Positions 1-6,857 of a DNA stretch of 7,307 bases are shown piece by piece (the stretch's first letter is position 1; each line of letters begins with the position of its first letter). The position numbers and the translations under genes are program-made. The DNA comes from Xanthobacteraceae bacterium (lineage in GTDB: Bacteria; Pseudomonadota; Alphaproteobacteria; Rhizobiales; Xanthobacteraceae). The stretch is from positions 1-7,307 of the forward strand of contig JASHYD010000627.1 of the NCBI GenBank assembly GCA_030043175.1, in the 5' to 3' direction. The notes below the pieces were generated by a model. The model had not been told where the DNA came from and ran no database searches. It was given only the letters and a program-made list of their open reading frames with translations.

Positions 1-1304
1 TAGGCCGGGATTCCCGCCGCGATGAGGCCTAATCCGGCCAAACTTTCATTTGGCGTTGTCCAAAGTGTATTAACGATCAGCAGCAGTGCGCAGGCGATGA
101 AGATGACAGGCGGCCAAGGGAACGCGGGGGTCCGATAGGCAGGTGCCGGAAGTTTGCGACGGAAATAGAATAAACTGAATGTGTTGAGCGCGTAGAAGAT
201 CCACGACGCAAACACGATAGAATCCGTGAGCTGATCGAAGGTGCCGGAGGCGGCGAGTACGCACGCCCACAAGCCTTGAACGACCGTACTCCCGACAGGT
301 GAGTGTGTGCGGGCGTTCGCTTCGCCAAGCCACGACCACATCAAGCCGTCCCGGGCCATCGCATATGGGACGCGGGCGCCGGTCAGGATCGTTCCGTTCA
401 TCGCGCCCAATGCAGAAAAGACGAAGGCGAGGGAAAGTATCGCAACGGCCGCGCCCCCGAAACTTTGCAAGGCGGCCTTGGTCGCGACCGGCAATGCATC
501 GGGATAAAGCGTGGAGTGCGACGTTACGACTTCCTCAAACGGCAACGCGTAAAAATAAGCGAGATTGGCGCCCGCGTACAAAAAGAGCACAGTGATGAGT
601 CCCCACGCGAGCGATTGCGGAATCACCCGTTCCGGGTCGCGAATTTCGCCCGCCGCCATCGGCAGATTGTTCCAGCCGTCGAAAGCCCAGAGTGCCGCGA
701 GAACCGCCGACCCGAAGCCGGACCAGCCCTTCCATCCGCCTGATGAGGCGGCATCGCTGAGGTGATGCCAGCTCGTGCCCGTCCCGAACGCCAATATGGA
801 TGCCGCCAGGCCTAAGATCATTAGAATCTTCACCGCGGTCATCACCGCTTGCACCCTTCCGCCGAAGTGAACGGAGAAGCAATTGAGAACGGTGAAAAAG
901 ACGATGATCGCAATCGCCATCTCGACCCGGTGATTCGCCATCGGCAGAAAACTTTCGAGAAACGTTACGGAAGCGATCGCGTATGCGGCGATCGAACCCG
1001 GCGCGGCGATCCAGAATCTCGTCCATCCAAAGAGAAAGCCGGTGAGCGGGCCGTATGCCTCGCGCAAAAAGACGTATTCGCCTCCAGCCGCGGGAAACAG
1101 GCAACTCAGCTCAGCATATGTCAGCGCCCCCATGAACGAGAGTAGGCCAGCCATCAACCACGCGAGTAAAACATAGAGCGGCGGGCCCGCGTCTTGAGCC
1201 ATCACCGCCGTCTTCAAGAATACGCCGGTTCCAATGATGGACCCGACCACGATCGCAAAGGACTCTTTGAAACCCAGCCGCCGCAGCAAATGGACGTTTG
1301 TCAT
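1..1304 (-). CDS. APC-family amino acid permease (C-terminus cut by window edge)
   Basis: An inner-membrane transporter of the amino acid/polyamine/organocation superfamily, closest in character to the LAT-like permeases that import or exchange amino acids. Reading from the ATG at 1304 gives 434 uninterrupted codons to the left edge with two bases over, so the reading frame is intact; families of this kind are about 440-480 residues, so little is missing. Visible family marks: GSIIGTGVFL at residues 21-30 (the unwound TM1 substrate/ion site), PAAGGEYVFLREAYG around 71-85, AFDGWNNLP at 207-215 followed by GEIRDPERVIP (219-229), and NGTILTGARVPYAMARDG (303-320). Long hydrophobic segments recur throughout, consistent with about 12 membrane helices. 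An AAGGA about 10 bases before the ATG is a fair ribosome binding site. The gene lies 420 bp after the 650-residue protein on the same strand, so it probably has its own promoter. Substrate cannot be read from the sequence. Confidence 0.95.
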   Translation of the reverse strand, partial: MTNVHLLRRLGFKESFAIVVGSIIGTGVFLKTAVMAQDAGPPLYVLLAWLMAGLLSFMGALTYAELSCLFPAAGGEYVFLREAYGPLTGFLFGWTRFWIAAPGSIAAYAIASVTFLESFLPMANHRVEMAIAIIVFFTVLNCFSVHFGGRVQAVMTAVKILMILGLAASILAFGTGTSWHHLSDAASSGGWKGWSGFGSAVLAALWAFDGWNNLPMAAGEIRDPERVIPQSLAWGLITVLFLYAGANLAYFYALPFEEVVTSHSTLYPDALPVATKAALQSFGGAAVAILSLAFVFSALGAMNGTILTGARVPYAMARDGLMWSWLGEANARTHSPVGSTVVQGLWACVLAASGTFDQLTDSIVFASWIFYALNTFSLFYFRRKLPAPAYRTPAFPWPPVIFIACALLLIVNTLWTTPNESLAGLGLIAAGIPA

Positions 1305-1724
1305 GCCTTCATCATCCTTCAACGGGTCCGAAATACAGCCGTAAGGCATCGACTTCGGCGGCAAGAGCGATGCGACACTGACGCCGCCGCCACCGCGAAG
1401 GCCTGCACCGCGCTTGAGGGACTTGGCGAGGGCGGATTACACGCTGGCGGCATGCTGCACGCAAAAGGATCCGTTAGGCGATTGTAACTCTGACCCCGGC
1501 CGTGGAACGCCCACAGATCGCGCTGTTTGCCGAATGCCTGGAAGATTGGATATGCGAGGATAATCCGGTTCGTCTGATTGTTAATGTGTGCCCGAGCCTC
1601 ATTTTGGCCGGCTGATGCCGGGACGACCGGCCGCAGCTGAAAGAAACTGCCGTAACGGTTTTGCATAGAGTAGGGAAGAGCCCGCAGAGGCTCCCGCTAC
1701 TTACTCTGTGGCGTCGACGAACCG
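1305..1724. other. Gap of 420 bp between the permease and the 650-residue protein; one doubtful small ORF
   Basis: Both flanking genes are on the minus strand, so this space must hold the end of one transcript and probably the permease promoter. The only sizeable minus-strand ORF here runs 1666-1319 (115 codons) and ends 14 bases before the permease ATG. It starts with ATG but has no Shine-Dalgarno, its C-terminal half is rich in Pro/Ser/Arg in the way of chance ORFs in GC-rich DNA, and I recognise no family. Its middle part (about residues 25-65) is less biased. A weak hairpin (GAGCC, six-base loop, GGCTC, at 1678-1693) lies 32 bp after the stop of the 650-residue gene but has no T-run. I identify no convincing promoter boxes. 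Confidence 0.3.
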
Positions 1725-3677
1725 CTAAGCGCGTGGCGGCCGCCGTCGCTCGTGGAACCACACGCGGTACTGCGTCATCTTCGCACGCTGCGCCCCCGGT
1801 GCATGTCGCCTGCACGTCGAGGCCTCATCGCTGTTGTCCGGTGCGCCCCACCTCAGTTCGACGCAGTCGTTTAGGTTGTATGCCATCTCAAGATTCGGCG
1901 CACGATCAATCACATCCCTGAGTGCGAGCGTCCAGGCGGAGCCATCGCTGCGCGTATAGGAAAACTTCGTCGCCGCAAGCGCCGATGCGAGCGCACGCTC
2001 CAATTCGGCCTTCACGTCCGCGAGGCTCTTATTCTTCGGCATCGCGTACCGCTCGGGCCGCCGCGCGACGCGCTCGGGGAAGCCCCGTACCACATCGAGA
2101 GCGATCAACAGCCGCAAATCTCGCGCCGGCGTGGCGAAATCTTCCCACGCGCCGGTGGTCTCGAAGATCGAGGCACCGTCCGGCATGTCCGCGTCGCGGT
2201 GCCCGCCGTTCTGGAACTTCCGCCCGTTTTCGACGGACGTCACGCGCGCCTTCACCTGCTCTTCAAGCGACGCGATCGCCTCCGTCATCGCGCGCACAGG
2301 ATCGAGTGGCGCCGGCGATATCACGTCATCCATTCGATCGTAGAAGTCTTCAATCCCGAGCCGCGACTGATCGAGCGAAAAATCGGAGTACTGGGGATTT
2401 TTCGCTATTTCGTCATTGGTGAGCCGTCGTAATACGCCGTTCTTCCCGAGCACAACCGGCCTGAAGCGCTTGAATCCCGGGCCGCCGAGAGCCGGGTTCT
2501 GCGCGAACAGGAAATTGCCGCGCCAAAAACGCTTCCGGGCGACCGTGCCGTCAGGCTGCCCGTCGACTGCGAGGATGACGCCCGCCGCACGGTCGGACTG
2601 CGGTACGCGCCGCACGATCATCAATATGTGCCCGTAGGGATCGGCGAAAACGGTTCCCGGGCGCAGCGTCTCCTGCTTGAGCGGCACGGGATAATAATCA
2701 GTGTTGTTGTCGCTCAGCGCCGTCCGCGCGGAACCGGAGTGCACGCTGTCGGAGACGATTCGGGTAAAATCGCCGAACGATGCCGCCAAGCCCAGCCGCT
2801 TTGGCGCAGGCGTCGCTGTCGTGGGTGGGCTTGTCGTCGCAGGTGCAATCCCCACGGTTCCTGGTACCGCTGTTGGGGGCGGCGGACGCGCCTGTTCAGC
2901 ATTTTGAATGCTGAACCACTGCGGGCAATATGGCGGCTTGCCGCCACCGCCGCGCGAGCACTTCGAGAACCCGAATGGCAGCCCCAGCTTGAACGCGAAG
3001 TAGGCGCGCAGGAAGTACGGAAGGTCGGCGCAGTCGGGGCGAAGGACGATTTTCATCTCGTCTTCCCCGAGACCCAAATGGTTGAATAGGAAATTGCGGG
3101 ACCGGTCGCGCAGCACCAGGTGCAGCGCTGACCACGATGGCTCTGCATCCAGGGGGTCGTCGAAAAGCTTCTCGATCCAAGCGGAGAACAGGTTTTCGGT
3201 CGCCCGATTCCAGGTATTGCTCAGGGGCCAGGTGCTCCCCGCGATCGCGCTCGGCCGTGGCGGCACATCGGGGCGCACTTTGACTTCGCGGCTGACCGTG
3301 CTGCACTCGACTGGCGCGCGGTCGCGCACGAGCGCCGCACGCCAGGTCCCCGAAGCCGGCGATGTGATCTCGGCGAACCAGAAATACGGCGGCCCACCGT
3401 GGCGCTGTCGCGATTGAGCGGCAATGCTTCCATCGGGTGCAATCAGCCGAATTTCGCCCTCAAAAGGTTTCTCCGCGGCGAACACGACGCGCAACGGAGC
3501 ACCTCTCCACGGTGCGATTGGCGAGGCCAAGAACGCTAGCTCCGCCGCATCCTCACAGGCGCCGGGTGAACCTGCGGCCCGTGAGTCCGTTCCCGAACCA
3601 AGGACCAAGAGAAACGCGCCGGCAATCAGCGACACCGCTGACCTGCGAGCAGCGACAAATTGGCGTTCTGGAAACAA
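1725..3677 (-). CDS. Secreted 650-residue protein, probable papain-like (NlpC/P60-type) cysteine core, unknown function
   Basis: I do not recognise a named family. The N-terminus has a charged stretch, a hydrophobic core (residues 13-29) and an SRA-A site near 34, a typical Sec signal peptide, so the product should act in the periplasm or outside. Residues about 40-135 look like a beta-sandwich domain (PLRVVFAAEKPFEGEIRLIAPDG, then SGTWRAALV). A second region has RPDCADLPYFLRAYFAFKLGLPF with Cys216 at the start of a helix, and later GTVFADPYGHILMIV with His350 on a strand and VDGQPDG with Asp372. This Cys-helix then His-strand order fits an NlpC/P60 or transglutaminase-like core; that is inference. 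Between them lies a Pro/Thr-rich, low-complexity stretch (264-292). The C-terminal 200 residues are mixed alpha/beta and end in a basic tail. The start is TTG, with AAGGGG five bases upstream; an in-frame TAA stands just before, and no better start exists. It lies 127 bp after the DUF2272 gene, so co-transcription is plausible. Confidence 0.9.
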   Translation of the reverse strand: MFPERQFVAARRSAVSLIAGAFLLVLGSGTDSRAAGSPGACEDAAELAFLASPIAPWRGAPLRVVFAAEKPFEGEIRLIAPDGSIAAQSRQRHGGPPYFWFAEITSPASGTWRAALVRDRAPVECSTVSREVKVRPDVPPRPSAIAGSTWPLSNTWNRATENLFSAWIEKLFDDPLDAEPSWSALHLVLRDRSRNFLFNHLGLGEDEMKIVLRPDCADLPYFLRAYFAFKLGLPFGFSKCSRGGGGKPPYCPQWFSIQNAEQARPPPPTAVPGTVGIAPATTSPPTTATPAPKRLGLAASFGDFTRIVSDSVHSGSARTALSDNNTDYYPVPLKQETLRPGTVFADPYGHILMIVRRVPQSDRAAGVILAVDGQPDGTVARKRFWRGNFLFAQNPALGGPGFKRFRPVVLGKNGVLRRLTNDEIAKNPQYSDFSLDQSRLGIEDFYDRMDDVISPAPLDPVRAMTEAIASLEEQVKARVTSVENGRKFQNGGHRDADMPDGASIFETTGAWEDFATPARDLRLLIALDVVRGFPERVARRPERYAMPKNKSLADVKAELERALASALAATKFSYTRSDGSAWTLALRDVIDRAPNLEMAYNLNDCVELRWGAPDNSDEASTCRRHAPGAQRAKMTQYRVWFHERRRPPRA

Positions 3678-3682
3678 GTGTG

Positions 3683-3688
3683 CCCCTT
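3683..3688 (-). promoter_or_regulatory. Ribosome binding site that fixes the TTG start of the 650-residue gene
   Basis: AAGGGG read on the minus strand, five bases before the TTG at 3677. No in-frame ATG precedes the signal peptide, and a TAA lies in the same frame a little upstream (about 3705), so this site is the main support for the unusual start codon. Confidence 0.55.
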
Positions 3689-3804
3689 GTCCTCTGGTGC
3701 CACCTTACCCGGTTATCGCGCAGACTATGGCTGAAATCATGGCAAAAATCGATTTGCGTGACGTGGATATCGATCCCAAAGTCCCAGCGCGCAAGAGCTA
3801 TGGC

Positions 3805-4902
3805 TCACCTCAACTGCAGCAGCACGAACCATTTCTTGTCATTGAGGGAGCAGTTCATCGAGCCGCCCGGCGCCTGCGGCGGATGGCCTGTGGCCTGTGG
3901 CAAGGTCCAATGGCCGGGGCCGCCGCAATGCCCCTGTTGCGACGGCGAAAATGTCAGGTTGCGGCGTAGGTTCATCTTCCTGGCAGTGACGGCCTGATTG
4001 ACGTTGCCGCCAATGGTGTAAACCTTGCGTGCAGCCTTATCGACATGGGCGACGACTTCGCAATGGGTACGCCGGATCGAGCGCTCCTGGACGCTGCCGT
4101 CGAGTTCCGCCCGGATGCGCTCGCGCACCGACTCGTCGCTGGCGTCGGCGAGCGTGGACTCGCGCTGTTGGCAGATCAAATCACCCGGGCGCGGTCTGGT
4201 TGCAAGCGGGCACGCGCGATAGATTCCGTCGCTGGCTTCGTTCTTCAGCTCGGCCGCGCTCACCGCGAAAGCGTCGTAGATATAGACCCGATGAGCGTTG
4301 GCGAACTGGAACACGTTCGGCGCCACACCCGACTGGCGTATCACGTAACTGATGAAGGCTGCTGACCATGAGGTATCGATGATGGCGCCGCGCAAAGCCG
4401 TCTCACGGACGATTTCGCGCATATCCGGATCGGACACACTCTCGGCCAAGCGCAGGAGCTCTGCGGCAGAGGTTCGCAACAGCGGCGCCTCCTGGGTGTC
4501 TTGCGTGGAGGACGAGGCATCGCGGTATCCCCGCACCTCAAGCTTGCTCGAGGGGTCATCGCCGAACAGTTCCCGCCAATATTTTATTACCCGCCACCAA
4601 CCGAAATGGCCGAGTGGCGCCAGCGGATCGCCCCCGTCGTCCTCCTCGTGCTCGGCCTCCGTCAGGCCGAAGCGGAACAGACGGCCGTCGGAATCAATCT
4701 CATGGCCGCCGAAGCGGGCGAACTCGTCGATCGCGGTCTGCGCGATGCGTTGGCCGAGCTCCGTTGGCGCCTTCGCGGCGGTGACGTTGCAGGTCGCTTG
4801 CACGCTATTCCAGAACTTCATGGCGGGGCGATCGGCCTGCGCGAATGCCGGATGGGCGGCTAAACCGATCGCAGCAACCATGGCGCAAACAGAGATACGC
4901 AT
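3805..4902 (-). CDS. Secreted DUF2272 protein, CHAP/NlpC-like fold with Ser in place of the catalytic Cys
   Basis: A 365-residue exported protein. Residues 1-21 form a clean signal peptide (MRISVCAMVAAIG...HPAFA-Q), so it is periplasmic or secreted. The central part matches the DUF2272 family: TSWSAAFISYVIRQSGV (178-193), ANAHRVYIYDAF (201-212), RPGDLIC (238-244), then HCEVVAHVD (280-288) and YTIGGNVNQAV (295-305). This order resembles CHAP/NlpC peptidoglycan amidases, in which the pattern is WC-AAFV, then PRPGD, then HV and a GGN turn. Here the residue at the nucleophile place is Ser180, with His280 as the likely partner. The family has no established reaction that I know of. The start is chosen at 4902 because AAGGAGG lies four bases upstream and the signal peptide begins there; an in-frame ATG at 4959 would add 19 residues ahead of the signal peptide and has no such support. 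There are six further Cys residues in the mature chain (38, 231, 244, 281, 326, 351), so disulfides are possible. Confidence 0.93.
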   Translation of the reverse strand: MRISVCAMVAAIGLAAHPAFAQADRPAMKFWNSVQATCNVTAAKAPTELGQRIAQTAIDEFARFGGHEIDSDGRLFRFGLTEAEHEEDDGGDPLAPLGHFGWWRVIKYWRELFGDDPSSKLEVRGYRDASSSTQDTQEAPLLRTSAAELLRLAESVSDPDMREIVRETALRGAIIDTSWSAAFISYVIRQSGVAPNVFQFANAHRVYIYDAFAVSAAELKNEASDGIYRACPLATRPRPGDLICQQRESTLADASDESVRERIRAELDGSVQERSIRRTHCEVVAHVDKAARKVYTIGGNVNQAVTARKMNLRRNLTFSPSQQGHCGGPGHWTLPQATGHPPQAPGGSMNCSLNDKKWFVLLQLR

Positions 4903-4906
4903 TACA

Positions 4907-4913
4907 CCTCCTT
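4907..4913 (-). promoter_or_regulatory. Strong Shine-Dalgarno deciding the DUF2272 start
   Basis: AAGGAGG on the minus strand (extending to AAGGAGGTG), four bases before the ATG at 4902. It places the start at the signal-peptide methionine rather than at the ATG at 4959. Confidence 0.8.
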
Positions 4914-4992
4914 GGCAGGTGAACGGCACTGTGAAGCATGACTCGGCGCACGGGACCAAGCTCGATCATCCCGACCGATGACGCATTCCTGA

Positions 4993-5000
4993 AAAGGAGG
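4993..5000 (+). promoter_or_regulatory. Strong Shine-Dalgarno before a 44-codon ORF
   Basis: AAAGGAGG on the plus strand (preceded by one more A and followed by GG), eight bases before an ATG at 5009. It is one of the three best ribosome binding sites in the window, beside those of the DUF2272 gene and soxC, and it does not serve any larger gene. Confidence 0.4.
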
Positions 5001-5008
5001 GGTAATCA

Positions 5009-5143
5009 ATGCCTTGTACCAGCACTAACGAGGGCGATAGACGGGAGTGTCCGCCGCCCCCTGCTCGAGAACTGACCTTACGAATCCGGAGAGTTGGGCA
5101 AATAGAAGGCGGAGATTCGCCCGATATCCGACTTTGGCGGTAA
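5009..5143 (+). CDS. Possible 44-residue small protein, unknown
   Basis: ATG at 5009 to TAA at 5141-5143. The product would begin MPCTSTNEGDRRECPPPP and end in DSPDIRLWR. It is hydrophilic, with no membrane segment, two Cys residues (3 and 14), a four-proline run, and an arginine-rich middle (RELTLRIRRVG, 20-30). I recognise no family. The support is the strong Shine-Dalgarno at ideal spacing and the position in a true intergenic gap, divergent from the DUF2272 gene and convergent with the serine hydrolase. Against it: the size is small enough to arise by chance, and no promoter is obvious. The same DNA read on the minus strand gives an uncharacteristic 71-codon ORF with no ribosome binding site, which I do not accept. 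Confidence 0.3.
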   Translation: MPCTSTNEGDRRECPPPPARELTLRIRRVGQIEGGDSPDIRLWR

Positions 5144-5174
5144 CAACATCCTCGTGGCCTGACGCGAAACTTCG

Positions 5175-6251
5175 CTAGCAATGTCGCATCACTGCTTCGA
5201 CAAACCTGCGCCTGGCTTGACCAATCAGGCTTGTCGAAGACCTCATAGGGTGAACACGATTTGACAACAGGATCATGGCCAAGTCCCGTTTCGGGCTTAG
5301 CACCAAGGAAACGCCGGTAAAGCCGGTGTGCCCCACCGCATCGCTATCATCGATTCCGTTCATGTAGCTGGGACGCAATCGATCCCAGCCTAATCCATAT
5401 TCTCCTTCGCTGTCCTGCCATTGGCGCGACCACATAAGCGTTACGCTCGCGGTGGACAATGTCCTTGCCAGGGCGCCGTTGCGGTGGCCCATCATCACTC
5501 TGGAAAACTTGCCGAGATCACGTGCCGTCGTGAAAATTCCGGCGTGGCCAGCCACGCCACCCATCAGGTACGCGCGCTCATCATGAACAACGCCGCGCAA
5601 CAATCCGCCTCGACCGGCATCAATCTCTGTTGGAACAATGCGTCCTAAAAGTGCCTTCGGGGGAACGAACATTGTCTCACTCATCCCTAGCGGTTCAAAG
5701 ATTTCATTTTGACAGTATTTATCTAGGGTGAGACCCGTTATGGATTCTACAATAAGTCCCAAAAGAATGTAGCCCAAATCATCGTAGACACGCCCAGTGC
5801 CTGGTGGATATAAAAGGTTTATCGAACAAATTGATTCCACAATTTCGTTACGAGATCTGAGGTATCGGGAAAGCGGCTCCCCACCGGGGAACCCGGCCGT
5901 ATGCGCGAGCAATTGAAATATTGTTATTTGGTCCTTCGGCGCTTGCTCGAGCCGCGGAATAAAATTAAAAGCTCGGTCGTGCAAAGCGAGCTGCTTTCGC
6001 TCAACCAATTGCATGATAGCCGTAGTGGTTGCCAAGATTTTGGTCAGCGATGCAACATCAAAGATGGACTCGTCCGAAACGGGGCAAGCAACTGGACCGT
6101 ACGTGTCACGCCCGAACGGGATATATATCTCGTCAGTGCTCGATATCACCGCAGCAACTGCGCCAGGAAATATTCTATCCTGAACGGAGTCCCTCAGCAC
6201 TGAACGTACGTCTGCACTTAGCCCTGATCGGCCTTGCGCCTTCATCGCCAA
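5175..6251 (-). CDS. Serine hydrolase, beta-lactamase/class C penicillin-binding family
   Basis: A member of the PF00144/COG1680 family: serine acyl-enzymes that include AmpC, D-Ala-D-Ala carboxypeptidases, D-amino-acid peptidases and esterases. From the TTG at 6251 it is 358 residues, a full-length single domain. The active-site marks are all there: DVASLTK with Ser68 and Lys71 (SxxK), YDDLG with Tyr156 (the Y-x-N/D motif), and VGHTGFTG with His308-Thr-Gly (replacing KTG). GGVAGHAGIFTTARDL (231-246) and LLSNRVHP (328-335) are typical of the subgroup. No signal peptide is visible, so the enzyme is probably cytoplasmic, which favours muropeptide recycling or an esterase/peptidase role over cell-wall synthesis. 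The start is uncertain: TTG at 6251 and ATG at 6245 are two codons apart, neither has a clear Shine-Dalgarno, and the frame stays open without ATG back to a TAA near 6373. GC content is well below that of the neighbours. Confidence 0.94.
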   Translation of the reverse strand: MAMKAQGRSGLSADVRSVLRDSVQDRIFPGAVAAVISSTDEIYIPFGRDTYGPVACPVSDESIFDVASLTKILATTTAIMQLVERKQLALHDRAFNFIPRLEQAPKDQITIFQLLAHTAGFPGGEPLSRYLRSRNEIVESICSINLLYPPGTGRVYDDLGYILLGLIVESITGLTLDKYCQNEIFEPLGMSETMFVPPKALLGRIVPTEIDAGRGGLLRGVVHDERAYLMGGVAGHAGIFTTARDLGKFSRVMMGHRNGALARTLSTASVTLMWSRQWQDSEGEYGLGWDRLRPSYMNGIDDSDAVGHTGFTGVSLVLSPKRDLAMILLSNRVHPMRSSTSLIGQARRRFVEAVMRHC

Positions 6252-6310
6252 TTGGCCGTCACTTGGTGCAAATGACGCTCTAATCGAGGTAACCTGCCGC
6301 TTAAACTCAA

Positions 6311-6334
6311 GACATTTGTCTTTTCGAAAATGTC
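6311..6334. repeat. Inverted repeat with inner palindrome upstream of the hydrolase
   Basis: GACATTT and AAATGTC form a 7-bp inverted repeat with a 10-base spacer. The inner part contains a second perfect palindrome, TTTTCGAAAA (6321-6330). It lies about 60-85 bp before the hydrolase start, a suitable place for an operator. As a hairpin it would be AT-rich and weak, so a protein-binding site is more likely than a terminator. Its owner is unknown. Confidence 0.4.
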
Positions 6335-6422
6335 GGCTGACCCGGGTGAGTTCTAAGGTGAATGTCCCGAGTTAGATTCTGCCGTACGGCCCCACACCAA
6401 ATTGCTCGTCCGGCAAATCTCG

Positions 6423-6440
6423 TGTCATCGCAATGTGACA
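6423..6440. promoter_or_regulatory. Dyad TGTCA-N8-TGACA, possible operator
   Basis: Five-base inverted arms separated by eight bases, an 18-bp dyad of the size bound by dimeric helix-turn-helix regulators. It lies in the divergent gap, about 180 bp from the hydrolase start and 460 bp from soxC. Arms of five bases can occur by chance, so this is weak evidence. Confidence 0.2.
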
Positions 6441-6857
6441 GAGGATTGTGCGGAAAACGTACGGCCTTACGCGTCGGTTTTGGTAGCATACTGCGACGCC
6501 AGGCGCGACTCCTGGCAACGTCCCTGCTACCGTGGCCCGGGCGGCTCCACCCGCGAGGCGACGCTATTCTCGGTAGTGCGGCGCCGATCGACAACCTCAT
6601 CGCGCGGGTCTGATCCGCGGCGGCGGCGCCTTGTGGCGATCCGGCGCAGCTTCGGCCGCCATACGCCGATCCGGCGCCGCAAGTTCACAAGTTCGGCAAC
6701 ACCGAGCGGCAGTCCAAAGCATTGCGCGAAGCACGGTGCGACGCACGCGGCATCAGGCGTGCGAACTCGATGGTACCGACAAGGCTCAAAGGCTCATCCA
6801 ACGCCCCGCGCCAAGTCTGACGCGGCAGCGGTCAGCATGATATGTTTGGAATGGCGA

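Noticed and set aside
535..1104. 189-codon minus-strand ORF
   Set aside because: It is an out-of-frame reading of the permease gene; the correct frame from 1304 gives a clear APC transporter, while this one is Arg/Gly-rich and matches nothing.
1678..1693. Hairpin GAGCC-N6-GGCTC after the 650-residue gene as a terminator
   Set aside because: Only five base pairs and no T-run on either side; too weak for an intrinsic terminator.
3727..3969. Plus-strand frame starting at ATG 3727 with a protein-like first 40 residues
   Set aside because: It has no ribosome binding site and after about 27 codons runs antisense through the end of the DUF2272 gene, where its composition turns into that of a shadow frame.
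5164..5175. GCGAA-AC-TTCGC at the end of the hydrolase gene as a terminator
   Set aside because: A two-base loop cannot form a stable hairpin and there is no T-run.
4966..5181. 71-codon minus-strand ORF in the gap after the hydrolase
   Set aside because: No ribosome binding site, overlaps the end of the hydrolase gene, composition of a chance frame; the plus-strand small ORF in the same DNA has better support.
6307..6600. 97-codon minus-strand ORF and 83-codon plus-strand ORF (6362-6613) as remnants of a mobile element
   Set aside because: No transposase motif, no terminal inverted repeats and no ribosome binding site on either strand.
6637..6677. Two copies of CGATCCGGCGC, 30 bp apart, as a CRISPR or iteron array
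   Set aside because: Only two copies, the spacer is itself GC-rich and unremarkable, and no cas or replication gene is near.
6781..6796. Tandem AAGGCTCA duplication as a target-site scar
   Set aside because: The copies are directly adjacent with no inserted element or inverted ends; simple slippage explains it.
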